DNA of 64,000 bases from Oscillibacter valericigenes Sjm18-20 (GTDB taxonomy: Bacteria > Bacillota > Clostridia > Oscillospirales > Oscillospiraceae): the NCBI GenBank assembly GCA_000283575.1, contig AP012044.1:4030001-4094000 (forward strand). The letters are read 5' to 3'. The notes under the pieces were generated by a model. That model worked only from the letters and a program-made list of their open reading frames with translations, had not been told where the DNA came from and did not search any database. The first letter of the stretch is position 1; each line of letters opens with the position of its first letter. Both the position numbers and the translations under genes were made by a program. Shown here piece after piece: positions 50,133-58,702 of the stretch.

Positions 50133-51284
50133 GTGGTCTGTATAAAATGCTGCCAGGAAGTCCCCGACGCGCCGTTCTGCTATCTGTGCGGAGCTAAGCA
50201 AACTATTCCGCGACAAAACTCAAAATCGCGCGGGAACGGTCAGGGAACGGTTTATAAGAGGGGAAAGTCTTATGTTGCTGTGAAGACCATAGGTTATTTT
50301 TTTGATGAAGCTGGAAAGCAGCACAGAAAGACCGTGTCAAAATCATTCACCCGTCGCCGCGATGCCGTCAACGCTCTCCCGACAATCGGTATCTCAAAGG
50401 TATCTGCAAAATCCGAAAAGAAAGCAAAGGCCACTTTCAAAGAAGTTTATGATGCGTGGCTCCCCACGCATACTGCCACGCATGACACTATGAACTGCTA
50501 TAAAGCGGCCATCAAATACTATGAACCCATTTGGTGCGATTTGGCCGCAGATATTGATATAGATGATCTGCAAGAGTGCATCGACGAATGCCCAAAGGGC
50601 AAGTCCACAAAGCGAAATATGAGGACCGTGTGCGGGTTGATCTATAAATATGGTGTTCCCCGTGGCTATTTCCCAGAGAAATTGAATCTGGCGGATTATT
50701 TAAAGGTCACGGGTGAAGCGGGGGCCGGCGGAACATCGCTCCCTGATGAATACCTGGAGAAAATAAAAAATGCCGTCGGTCAAATCGACGGCGCGGATTA
50801 TGTATATTGCCAATGCTACCTTGGCTTTCGACCCACGGAGTTGTTGACCCTGGACGCGAAGAACTATGACCGGGCCGAAAAGGCATTTGTGGGAGGCGCG
50901 AAAACAGAGGCCGGAAAGGATCGCACGGTTACTGTCTCTCCAAAGATCCAACCCATCATCGACCGGCTTGTTAAAGACAAGGTAAGCGGGCCGGTATTCT
51001 GCACAGCTGACGGTACCAAGATGCCCCTTAAAAGCTACAGAGAGATGTTTTACAGCGTTCTGGATGCGCTGGGATTGGATAACCCTACCTACGAGGTTGA
51101 CGGCAAGCAACGGCACACCTATACGCCGCATAGCTGCCGCCATACTTTCGCCACGTTGATGAAGCGGGTGGAGGCCGACAGCAAGGACAAGCTGGAACTG
51201 ATTGGACACACCAGCGAAGAAATGCTACGGTACTATCAGGATGTCAGCATTGGCGATTTACGGAAGATTACCGATGAAATTTAG
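50133..51284 (+). CDS. Phage tyrosine integrase with N-terminal zinc ribbon
   Basis: 383 residues from a GTG at 50133 preceded by TTGGAGG; an upstream ATG at 50067 has no site. A zinc ribbon (CIKCCQEVPDAPFCYLCGAK) comes first, then an AP2-like arm-binding segment (GQGTVYKRGKSYVAVKTIGY), a SAM-like core-binding domain, and the catalytic domain. Catalytic residues: R in LGFRPTELLTL, HxxR in HSCRHTFATLM, H in IGHTSEEML, and Y in RYYQDVSIG. The gene ends 113 bases from the 3' end of tRNA-Pro, the likely attachment site. Confidence 0.95.
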   Translation: MVCIKCCQEVPDAPFCYLCGAKQTIPRQNSKSRGNGQGTVYKRGKSYVAVKTIGYFFDEAGKQHRKTVSKSFTRRRDAVNALPTIGISKVSAKSEKKAKATFKEVYDAWLPTHTATHDTMNCYKAAIKYYEPIWCDLAADIDIDDLQECIDECPKGKSTKRNMRTVCGLIYKYGVPRGYFPEKLNLADYLKVTGEAGAGGTSLPDEYLEKIKNAVGQIDGADYVYCQCYLGFRPTELLTLDAKNYDRAEKAFVGGAKTEAGKDRTVTVSPKIQPIIDRLVKDKVSGPVFCTADGTKMPLKSYREMFYSVLDALGLDNPTYEVDGKQRHTYTPHSCRHTFATLMKRVEADSKDKLELIGHTSEEMLRYYQDVSIGDLRKITDEI

Positions 51285-51352
51285 TCTGCAATAGGTCTGC
51301 AATAGCATCCCACTTTAATCACTTTTGCGCCATTTTTATAATATAAAAGGAA

Positions 51353-51393
51353 ATCACCGAAACGCCTGTAATATCAAGCGTTTCGGTGATTTT
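51353..51393 (-). terminator. Terminator between integrase and tRNA-Pro
   Basis: ATCACCGAAACGC and GCGTTTCGGTGAT form a perfect 13-bp stem with a 12-base loop; T runs on both sides make it bidirectional, ending both int and the tRNA. Confidence 0.9.
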
Positions 51394-51396
51394 CAA

Positions 51397-51472
<76 letters not shown>

Positions 51473-51625
51473 ATCTCTCTGCTGCAAATCAGCTTATTTA
51501 GAATACCATATCATTGACAAATTTGCAAGTGCTTTTTGATATATTTTAGATTTTATATTAAAATTCTACCGAAAATTAAGAACCGGTTTCATAAGCGCTA
51601 AAGCAGGGGATGTAAGTGAGAGCTC

Positions 51626-51758
51626 TGGCGTGATCAAAGGGCTATTCGGATATGGAAAGGCCCAATACCGGGGTCTGCGAAAGCAGCTGTCAAAATTGGA
51701 TATCCTGTTTGCGCCGACAAAACTGATTCTGGCTGACAGGCCCTGCCTGTCGGCTTGA
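51626..51758 (+). pseudogene. IS5-family transposase C-terminal relic
   Basis: The plus strand encodes SESSGVIKGLFGYGKAQYRG then LRKQLSKLDILFAPTKLILA and a stop. This is the conserved C-terminus of IS5/IS1182-type transposases (FGYxKVRYRGL ... LANLxLA). Nothing upstream in frame remains. A 10-bp hairpin GCCGCCCGCT/AGCGGGCGGC follows at 51798-51823. Confidence 0.8.
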
Positions 51759-51873
51759 TTCAGTGTGCCGATGCATTCAAAAGAGAACCAGTTCTACGCC
51801 GCCCGCTGTTGTGAGCGGGCGGCGCCGCTCGCTTTATCCCATTGCGCGGTGTTGCCTCAATATATTTGGAGAC

Positions 51874-52167
51874 TTATTCCTCCAAATCTCTATAAGCTGC
51901 CGTCATTTCAAAATGTTTGCTCAGATAATTTCTTCCTTCAAAAGTAATTTTAGAATGATCCAGACCGTCTGACGGGCTGGAGTCCGCGGATACATTTGGG
52001 TTTGAATGATTTAATTCAATATAATGATTCTCCTGCATATTTGAGATTGCGGAATCAAATTCATTCTTTGTGGTCCCTAATTTTTCGTAGTATTCCAGAT
52101 GTGGCTTTTTGCCTTTCGACATCTGGTTTAAGATACTAAGCTGTAACTGTTCCGATGAAATTTTCAT
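51874..52167 (-). CDS. YjcQ-like small protein
   Basis: 97 residues. It starts MKISSEQLQLSILNQMSKGK, continues YYEKLGTTKNEFDSAISNMQ and ENHYIELN, and ends with ITFEGRNYLSKHFEMTAAYR. This winged-helix-like layout, with FEGRNYL near the end, fits the YjcQ family. A weak ribosome binding site precedes it. Function unknown. It lies alone in relic-rich DNA between the tRNA and the M56 gene. Confidence 0.6.
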   Translation of the reverse strand: MKISSEQLQLSILNQMSKGKKPHLEYYEKLGTTKNEFDSAISNMQENHYIELNHSNPNVSADSSPSDGLDHSKITFEGRNYLSKHFEMTAAYRDLEE

Positions 52168-52643
52168 TACTGACCAACCTTCACTGCATAGTTTATACGA
52201 CTGGAGCTTTTCTGAAAAGACGGGTGAATCGAGCTACTTCAGCAAAATGACAATAGCGGCGACATAAATATAAGCCAAAAAGGAAGATGCCAGCTATCAC
52301 ATCTGGTTGCAACGCGCCTGAAAGCACGAGCTTCCAAGGCCGTGAACGGCAGCATGAACTTTGGCTTTTACCGTTTCCATCACCATAGATGTTTTATCAT
52401 TTTCTTATGCACTGTTTTACTTTTCAGATATAATTCTAGCTTGTCCCATACAGCAAAAAATATGCCGGATCTGTTGTTATGGGGAGCACCTGATTGATGA
52501 AAAGCAGAAGCTTTCTAAAATTTTGCCTTTAGGCTCTGTCGCTGTGCAGTAGTGTTTACACAGTCATTTTTTAATCATTTTTCCGGTACAATCATTTTCC
52601 ATATACTTTATGTTGCCCTCTTTAACTCAAATCGCTGTTAATT
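52168..52643. other. Intergenic stretch without recognisable gene
   Basis: 475 bases, AT-rich. An open frame at 52361-52552 lacks a ribosome binding site and familiar sequence. I see no tRNA, repeat or clear terminator. It is probably decayed DNA left by mobile elements. Confidence 0.5.
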
Positions 52644-54206
52644 TTACTCCCCCATACTTTTTGTAACGGAAGCATCCTTTAAGGTAACGGTAAGTTTTTC
52701 ATAGCCTGGAACAGTAATGAGGGCGTAGCCATCTCCTGCACCTTTAAGCTCAGTAAGTGCAATTGTTATTTTATTGTTTTTCAAAGATGGCTGCCATGCA
52801 TAAGAGCGAATTTGGTTGCAGTAAAATACATAGGAATTATTATATACGGTGATATACATACCTGTGTTTTCGTCGCATTTGTCAATCCAAGCCTGCAGGT
52901 CGGAGGGGATATCTTCCAGCTCTATTCGTATGGGGGTATTTGTAAAAATAGACGATTGCTCATTCGGAGAGGTATCCGGCATCGTATTGTCTAACAGATC
53001 CATGTCATTCAAGATTTCACTGGCTTCGTTCGAAGGAATATATTCTATTCCGATATTTTCGCCCTTCTCATTTTTGATTGTACGTATATCAATCGTACCG
53101 TCTTTATCTGTATAACAACATACAAAGGCATCGTTTGAGTCCAGATCAACAAATAACCGAACGCGCTGCCCCTTATAATAAACCACTTGGGAATTTTCGC
53201 CCTGTGTAACCGTCAGCCCATATAGTTTATAATCGGAAGGCCCGGCCGCGGCCTTTTCTTTAGTTAAGCCCTGCACGGGATTTGTAGTAAAGCCCAAAGT
53301 AAACAACACCACTAAGAAAGAACAAAGCACGGTCGCCCAACGGGGCGTTATTTTGAATTTTAACACGTTTTTTACTCTAGCTTTCATATTATTATGGTTC
53401 CCTGTTCCGAAAGCAAGGGGACTTAGAAGTCCTTGTTTCCGGGTATACAGGCTTACCAGTGACACCGAATAGGCCTGCCGAATATCGTCGCCTGCTTTTT
53501 GCAAAACAGCTTCGTCACAGGACATTTCCATATCCTTTGACATCATGCAGTAGCTTACCCAAATGATCGGATTGAACCAATGCATTACCACGGCAAGAAA
53601 CGCCAGAGCCTTTATGAGGTAATCCCTCCTTCTGATATGCACTTGTTCATGCTCCAGTATGTGGCCAACCTGCTCCCGGTCTGCTGTCAGCGGAATATAA
53701 ATTTTGGGCCTGATAAATCCCAGCACAAAGGCTGTGGATATTTTGTCTGTTTCAAAAATATTGCCGCTTCTAAGAGTTGCGTCATAAACCCGGCGCTTCA
53801 ATACAATATAACCGAGCACCGCATAAAAAAGCAGCACAACGATTCCGCAGATCCATATATCCGTACAAATTGTCAACGCGGTCTGCGCCAGATTTGCATT
53901 GCCAGAAGTTGCTGTGTTCGCAATCAGCAAATTATCCGCATTATCAACCGGTGAAAGGCCGCTATGAATTTGAAGGTCCTGAACGGTAGAGATGGCGGAT
54001 GGTATAATTTCAGCGTTTGCAGGCATTAAACTCGTGGGACTTTCAAAGCTGAACGGACAGACTAACCGCAGAAGTACCGCAACCCATAACACATAGGAGA
54101 AAATCTTTGGCACTTTTTTTAGGGGAATACGGACCAGCATGACGGCGACAGCGACAATACTGGCGGCGATGCTCATGTTAAAAACAGTAATCAGCAGTTC
54201 CGTCAT
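52644..54206 (-). CDS. BlaR1/M56-family membrane metallopeptidase sensor
   Basis: 520 residues. Four membrane helices occur in the first 300 residues. The M56 zinc site is HILEHEQVHIRRRDYLIKAL (HExxH) with a downstream E in DMEMSCDEAVLQKAGD. After a further helix (VLCSFLVVLFTLGFT), an extracytoplasmic domain of about 200 residues carries no recognisable beta-lactam sensor. Such proteins cleave the cognate BlaI-type repressor when a cell-wall stress or antibiotic is sensed. Its ATG overlaps the blaI-like stop by 4 bases, so the two act as a pair. Confidence 0.92.
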   Translation of the reverse strand: MTELLITVFNMSIAASIVAVAVMLVRIPLKKVPKIFSYVLWVAVLLRLVCPFSFESPTSLMPANAEIIPSAISTVQDLQIHSGLSPVDNADNLLIANTATSGNANLAQTALTICTDIWICGIVVLLFYAVLGYIVLKRRVYDATLRSGNIFETDKISTAFVLGFIRPKIYIPLTADREQVGHILEHEQVHIRRRDYLIKALAFLAVVMHWFNPIIWVSYCMMSKDMEMSCDEAVLQKAGDDIRQAYSVSLVSLYTRKQGLLSPLAFGTGNHNNMKARVKNVLKFKITPRWATVLCSFLVVLFTLGFTTNPVQGLTKEKAAAGPSDYKLYGLTVTQGENSQVVYYKGQRVRLFVDLDSNDAFVCCYTDKDGTIDIRTIKNEKGENIGIEYIPSNEASEILNDMDLLDNTMPDTSPNEQSSIFTNTPIRIELEDIPSDLQAWIDKCDENTGMYITVYNNSYVFYCNQIRSYAWQPSLKNNKITIALTELKGAGDGYALITVPGYEKLTVTLKDASVTKSMGE

Positions 54207-54571
54207 TTTTTTGCCTCCCGAATCATTTTCAGGAGAACATCAGCCTCTTCCTCGGACAGAGATTTTCCTTTCAGAAATGTTGCGATAAACGACGGAACAG
54301 ACCCATCAAATGCCTTGTCAAGCAGCATTTCAGCCTCATATTTCTGCACCCGCTCTCGTTTTACAAGCGCAGTAACCGTAGCGTTTTCATTTTTAACAAT
54401 GCCACGCTCCGCCAATTTACGAATAACAGTGTAGGTGGTAGGTTTTTTCCAGCCAAGCCGCTCCGTACAAATATTTGCCAGTTTCGTTGAATTGACCGGC
54501 TCATGCTCCCATACAAGATTCATAAACTTAAATTCGGCATCGTAAAGTTTTAAATCAGCCATAATCATCAC
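54203..54571 (-). CDS. BlaI/MecI/CopY-family repressor
   Basis: 122 residues. The winged helix is EFKFMNLVWEHEPVNSTKLA then ERLGWKKPTTYTVIRKLAER followed by GIVKNENATVTALVKRERVQ, a standard Penicillinase_R domain, and a C-terminal dimerisation helix (LSEEEADVLLKMIREAKK). It represses itself and the M56 gene until cleaved. A dyad upstream at 54612-54627 may be the operator. Target genes beyond this pair are not visible. Confidence 0.94.
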   Translation of the reverse strand: MMIMADLKLYDAEFKFMNLVWEHEPVNSTKLANICTERLGWKKPTTYTVIRKLAERGIVKNENATVTALVKRERVQKYEAEMLLDKAFDGSVPSFIATFLKGKSLSEEEADVLLKMIREAKK

Positions 54572-54611
54572 CCCGCAGGCTTATTTAGGTAAACCAACCT
54601 CTTGTGTAATA

Positions 54612-54627
54612 GTTTACTCCAATAAAC
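54612..54627. promoter_or_regulatory. Candidate operator dyad upstream of the BlaI-type gene
   Basis: GTTTACTCCAATAAAC is a dyad (GTTTA/TAAAC) 40 bases upstream of the repressor start. A related half site, GGTAAAC, lies at about 54589. The match to the classical TACA/TGTA type is loose. Confidence 0.45.
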
Positions 54628-55199
54628 CTCCCTTGTCAACAGGGTGAACTGCGCGTATAGTTTTAATTTGAACTTTGACCAAGTCCGGGGTGTTGACAAA
54701 GGACCCATACCGGGAGTGAAAGGGGCGGGAAATAGGCAGAAGATGTCGAAGAGTATATTTTCTGGTGCCACAGAATAATCCGGTACGGAGGCTGCACCCA
54801 ATACGGTCTTACCGCCGTTAGTGTTTTAATACCACCTTAACGGAATTAGAATCTATACTGAGGTTTTCCATGTCCGTATCAGCCGAAAAATTATGTAAAG
54901 AGCTGTACCCTCCAAGTCACTGCGCACCTCGCAGGAATTTACCCCCTCTGTTATTGCTTTATAAAAATCATCTTGCGGCGGCGAAAGATAATCAGGCGTT
55001 GCTTTGGTAAACCGTGTGGTAGATTGCTTTTCGGACGGAAACTCAGCGCTCATGCTGGTCTGTGCCGCCGGGGCATATCGCCGGCACACAATGGGTCAAT
55101 AAGAAATACATAAACATAAAGCACCTGGAGGCTGTGCCTTGGAAATTTACCCTCTCAAGGGGATTTCTTCCGGTGTATGCCGTCGTCAGCAAAAGGCGC
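54628..55199. other. Gene-poor stretch
   Basis: About 570 bases between the repressor control region and the next terminator. A 78-residue frame at 54853-55089 (minus) contains TTRFTKATPDYLSPPQDDFY and lacks a convincing ribosome binding site. I see no RNA gene. It may hold a decayed gene. Confidence 0.4.
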
Positions 55200-55242
55200 A
55201 AAAAAAGAGGAAGCAGAGCGAGGCTCTGCTTCCTCTTTTTTT
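55200..55242 (-). terminator. Strong terminator of the aspartoacylase-like operon
   Basis: AAAAAAGAGGAAGCAGAGC, a three-base loop and GCTCTGCTTCCTCTTTTTTT make a long perfect stem with A/T flanks. It ends the minus-strand operon that begins with the gamma-glutamyltransferase. Confidence 0.95.
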
Positions 55243-55254
55243 GCGTAAAGAAAT

Positions 55255-56382
55255 TTACAACAGCCAGTCGCCCACGTTGCTGGAGACCATCTGGTCGTAA
55301 GTAGGAATCCCGCTCACGGAAATCTTTTTGTCGGAGTTATCATTGAAAGCATTGATGTATTCTGTGATGCCCATCAGATGGCGGCCCACACGCAGTTGAA
55401 TGGGGAGATCACCGGCGGAGTAATCCACATACAGCAGGCCCAGCTTATAGGCCACAGCATAACAGGGATCCTCGCCGGTCAGCACCAGATTTTCGTTGGT
55501 ACGACCGCGCAGACGGCCCTGTGAGGGGTTGCCCGTCTCCATCAGCAAAGCGTAGGTGTCGGTAAAATCGCCCAATTCGCGGTGACTTAATCCGTGCAGA
55601 TTAGCGGGAGAAGGTTCCAGACTCATCTGGATGCCATCCAGCTGCAGGTTTAAAACGCCCTCGGATGCAATGGACATGGCCCGCTCGTGGGCCACGGTGG
55701 CGTTGTTTACGGCATACTCGGGGCTGGATTCGTGCAGATCGATCTCCATATCAATATCCAGAGTCTGGATCATGGTGGTAATGGCATAAGTTACCCGCTC
55801 AGAGATTGTACCGTCTGCAATGCCGGGATAACAGCGGTTGAGGTTGCGGGTCTCGGAACCGGAAAGGGTCTGTCCGGAGGAGTGGGTGTAGATATCCGGG
55901 TCAGGCCACTGGTCGATGGGGTTTGTGGCACGGGAGCCATAGCTGAAGGTGCGGGTGTCACCGCTGGACGTAGTAAAGTGGATGTACTGAGGTACGCCCT
56001 CCAACGCATCGTTGTGGGTAAATCCGCTGTTGTTGGCATTTGTGATCACATAGATCGTACCTGCGTCCACTTTTGCGTTTTCTTCCAATAGTATGGCGGC
56101 CATGTGACCGGCAGGCTCATTGGGATGGGTTCCGCCCAGCACCAGCATGGAGCCGCCTTCTTTTTCGCCCTTGAGCACATAAACGGTCACATCACCCACG
56201 GTGCCGGCCAGATTGGGATTGTACTGACTGAGCTGAAACGTAGAGGTAACGCCCTTACCTGCCACGATGTCTTCTTTGAAATCGCGCTTTGCGTGAAAAT
56301 TCATGCCGGCCAGAGTAGCGATAATGGCCGTCACGATTAAAATGGCAATTGCACTGTATATTTTCTTTTTGGATTGTACCAT
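55255..56382 (-). CDS. Membrane-anchored aspartoacylase/succinylglutamate desuccinylase-like enzyme
   Basis: 375 residues. An N-terminal membrane helix (IYSAIAILIVTAIIATLAGM) places the enzyme outside the cytoplasm or at the membrane. Zinc ligands of the M14-like fold are H and E in LGGTHPNEPAGHMA and H in MEIDLHESSPEYAV. The family removes acyl groups from amino acids or cleaves small peptides. In this operon it follows a DctM-like permease and a gamma-glutamyltransferase, so an N-acyl or peptide substrate handled outside the cell is a reasonable inference. Confidence 0.85.
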   Translation of the reverse strand: MVQSKKKIYSAIAILIVTAIIATLAGMNFHAKRDFKEDIVAGKGVTSTFQLSQYNPNLAGTVGDVTVYVLKGEKEGGSMLVLGGTHPNEPAGHMAAILLEENAKVDAGTIYVITNANNSGFTHNDALEGVPQYIHFTTSSGDTRTFSYGSRATNPIDQWPDPDIYTHSSGQTLSGSETRNLNRCYPGIADGTISERVTYAITTMIQTLDIDMEIDLHESSPEYAVNNATVAHERAMSIASEGVLNLQLDGIQMSLEPSPANLHGLSHRELGDFTDTYALLMETGNPSQGRLRGRTNENLVLTGEDPCYAVAYKLGLLYVDYSAGDLPIQLRVGRHLMGITEYINAFNDNSDKKISVSGIPTYDQMVSSNVGDWLL

Positions 56383-56396
56383 AATTTCGCCCTCCT

Positions 56397-56546
56397 TTAT
56401 TTGATCATTAGAATTCGCAAAGCAAGCGGGATGAGAATCATTGCCGCATTAATCTGGTCAGCCAGCTTCTTTTCTTTGAAGATCATGTTATACAGTGTGC
56501 TGACAAACAAAATGGCGGCAATAGCGATATAGATATAAGTAATCAT
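56397..56546 (-). CDS. 49-residue membrane peptide
   Basis: ATG at 56546 with an AGGGGAGG site. MITYIYIAIAAILFVSTLYN (one helix) is followed by MIFKEKKLADQINAAMILIP and a second hydrophobic stretch. It sits 15 bases after the permease stop and 14 bases before the aspartoacylase-like gene, so it is co-transcribed. It could be a small permease subunit; DctQ-type partners are larger, so this is only a suggestion. Confidence 0.65.
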   Translation of the reverse strand: MITYIYIAIAAILFVSTLYNMIFKEKKLADQINAAMILIPLALRILMIK

Positions 56547-56561
56547 AAACTCTACCTCCCC

Positions 56562-57848
56562 TTAGAACAGCCCGGCAACCATTTTAGAATTGCTCAGGAT
56601 GAAACAGGCATATGCCAGCAAAATGGCCATGGGAATTATGCAGCGCTTGAGGATAAGCGTATATTGCTTCACTCCGGTGACTTGGGCTGCAAACAGGCCC
56701 GCCAGGGCAGTCGGAGGCATCATGTCGCCCAGAGAGGCGATCAGGCTGATGGCAGCGAGCACTACTACCGTGTCGCCGCCCAAAATGGAGGCAAAAATCA
56801 TAGCAAAGGGCACGCCCAGTACAGAGCAGGCGCCATAGGAGGACACCGCGCCGAACAGAGGGATGCTGATGGCGGCCGCCAGCAGCCACAGAGCGTGGGG
56901 CAGGCGCAGGCAGCTGATAACCACCAGGCCGCGCACGCCGGTGACGGTCATCACTTCGATAAACATACCCACGCCCATCAGGATTCCCATAACAGGAGCG
57001 GCAGTGCGGATAGCGGCAGGTACAGCCTCCAGAATGTTGATTTTTTTGCCGGTGAACATACCAGAAAGCGCGCTGATGAGAAACATGAGGGGCATGCCAA
57101 TATCGGTGGTAACTTTGAACACCTTAAAAAAGATCATCAAAGCCAGCAGTAACAGCAAGGGCAGATAGATGCGAAAGCCATACTGTTTGCGAATGGCATC
57201 CTGCTGTACCAGAGCGGGCTTGAGCTTTTCATAATCCAAATGACGGGCCTGTTTGTAGCCGAGCATCAGCACAAACAAAATGGCCAGCGGAAACGTGAGA
57301 AGTGCCATGGGCCCTTCAAAGCCCACATAAGGCACATCGATACCGGCGCAGATAATGAGGGCGGCGGTATTGACAGGCGGGGCGATCATGCCCAGCAGAG
57401 CGCCCATGGCAATGATGGAGCCGGCAGTCACCGCATCCAAGCCCATCAGCGTCAAAACGGGCGTCATAATGGAGCCGGCGGAAAGCACGGCGGCCGTGGA
57501 AGAACCGGTAATCATGCCTGGGAACATGATAATGAGCATGATGAGAATCAGCAGAACGGCAGGAAAACGGTGGAATTTTTCAATAATCAGGCTGCTCAGC
57601 GCGTCCAGCGCGCCGGAGTCTTCAATGACCTTCATGAAAATCATAGCGCAGGCGATGGTCATGATCGTATCCACGTAGCCAAATTCGCCCTCCACCATAA
57701 AGCGCAGCGTATCGGTACCGCAGCCGGCCTCCAGGGCTCCGCCCAGTGCGGCCAGCATCATTGCTACGCCTACGGGCAGTTTTGCCGCAAAGCACCCGAC
57801 CATGAAGATACCAATCATCACCAAGAAAGTGATAAAATAGGGAGTCAT
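56562..57848 (-). CDS. DctM/TRAP large permease-like transporter
   Basis: 428 residues with about 12 hydrophobic helices. The pattern FPGMITGSSTAAVLSAGSIM, MGLDAVTAGSIIAMGALLGM and IAPPVNTAALIICAGIDVPY in the first repeat, then LFGAVSSYGACSVLGVPFAM and SLGDMMPPTALAGLFAAQ in the second, is that of DctM-like large permeases (ion transporter superfamily). The neighbouring lipoprotein (57939-58583) is not a typical DctP, so this may be a TRAP-like system with an unusual binding protein, or a stand-alone carrier. Likely substrates are acidic amino acids or dicarboxylates released by the operon's hydrolases. Confidence 0.85.
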   Translation of the reverse strand: MTPYFITFLVMIGIFMVGCFAAKLPVGVAMMLAALGGALEAGCGTDTLRFMVEGEFGYVDTIMTIACAMIFMKVIEDSGALDALSSLIIEKFHRFPAVLLILIMLIIMFPGMITGSSTAAVLSAGSIMTPVLTLMGLDAVTAGSIIAMGALLGMIAPPVNTAALIICAGIDVPYVGFEGPMALLTFPLAILFVLMLGYKQARHLDYEKLKPALVQQDAIRKQYGFRIYLPLLLLLALMIFFKVFKVTTDIGMPLMFLISALSGMFTGKKINILEAVPAAIRTAAPVMGILMGVGMFIEVMTVTGVRGLVVISCLRLPHALWLLAAAISIPLFGAVSSYGACSVLGVPFAMIFASILGGDTVVVLAAISLIASLGDMMPPTALAGLFAAQVTGVKQYTLILKRCIIPMAILLAYACFILSNSKMVAGLF

Positions 57849-57938
57849 ATCATCTCTCCTTTCAAAAATAGCCGCGGGTCACCCAGAAAAGCAACCCGCG
57901 GCCGGTTTGAAGCAATACCCTTATAGGTACGGCTGCTC

Positions 57939-58583
57939 TCAGGCGCCAAACATGGTCTTCAGCACAGGGATGACATCCGTTGCCTGATCCACATAAGCGG
58001 AAGGCGTATTGTTGGCAGACAGAATATTGGCCATCATGTCGTCGGAATCGCCTTCGCTCACCACAATCGCCAAATTGGCTGCGGTGAAAGCAGGCGTGAT
58101 GAATTTGTCGGAGAGAGTGCCACGGCGGGCGGAACCACCCGTATGAGTGGCCACGATGGTAATGCCCAAGTCTTTGGCCTTGGCCAGCAGGTCGTTGGTG
58201 CGGGTCAGTTCCTGATCGGCATCGATGCCGGCAGCACCCAGACCTTTGGAGGAACCGCCCACCGCCAAAATCAGGGTCTTGTACTGATCGGTCAGTTCAT
58301 CCGCAGAAAGGGTGGCCTTGGTATAAACCGTCAGACCCGCTTTACTGCACAGCGTATCCACAATATCCACGTCTGCGCTTTGGCCTATACTGGTAACCAC
58401 AATAGGCGCCTCACAGCTGCCTTCTGTGATCTCAGGCATATCCACCGAGCTTGAGGCGCTGCCGGAGGCAGCCGCAGCAGAAGACGCGGAAGCGGCAGAC
58501 GAAGTGGATGAGCCGCAGGCAGTCAGCAAGCTGACTGTGAGGGCCAGACTCAGGGTCAGGGCCAGAGCAATCAATTTTTTCAT
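57939..58583 (-). CDS. DUF6305-like lipoprotein
   Basis: 214 residues from the ATG at 58583 (AAAGGAGAA site). The lipobox is LLTACGSS after a standard signal peptide. Then a S/A-rich linker and a Rossmann-like domain: PIVVTSIGQSADVDIVDTLC, LILAVGGSSKGLGAAGIDAD, and ITIVATHTGGSARRGTLSDK. The GQS and HxGGxxRRG motifs fit a family I know as DUF6305. It may be the extracellular binding protein for the DctM-like permease encoded next, which is 90 bases downstream. Confidence 0.8.
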   Translation of the reverse strand: MKKLIALALTLSLALTVSLLTACGSSTSSAASASSAAAASGSASSSVDMPEITEGSCEAPIVVTSIGQSADVDIVDTLCSKAGLTVYTKATLSADELTDQYKTLILAVGGSSKGLGAAGIDADQELTRTNDLLAKAKDLGITIVATHTGGSARRGTLSDKFITPAFTAANLAIVVSEGDSDDMMANILSANNTPSAYVDQATDVIPVLKTMFGA

Positions 58584-58702
58584 GGGTAATTTCTCCTTTT
58601 TTAAAATAAGCATCAAAATGTGCCGGCCCTGATCCGTCCGCTCCGCCCTTGAGCGGGGCGGACGGTGAAAGAGACTGATGATCAGAGCGGGGAAGACAAA
58701 AC

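Noticed and set aside
52644..54571. mecR/mecI-type beta-lactam resistance locus
   Set aside because: The regulator pair is real, but no penicillin-binding sensor domain is visible in the M56 protein and no beta-lactamase or PBP gene is adjacent.
54853..55089. 78-residue minus-strand open frame
   Set aside because: Part of it looks protein-like, but there is no ribosome binding site or recognisable family; kept only as a remark in the gene-poor stretch.
57240..57926. 228-residue plus-strand open frame, rich in H, R and G
   Set aside because: It lies entirely opposite the DctM-like permease, has no ribosome binding site, and its composition is that of an antisense shadow.
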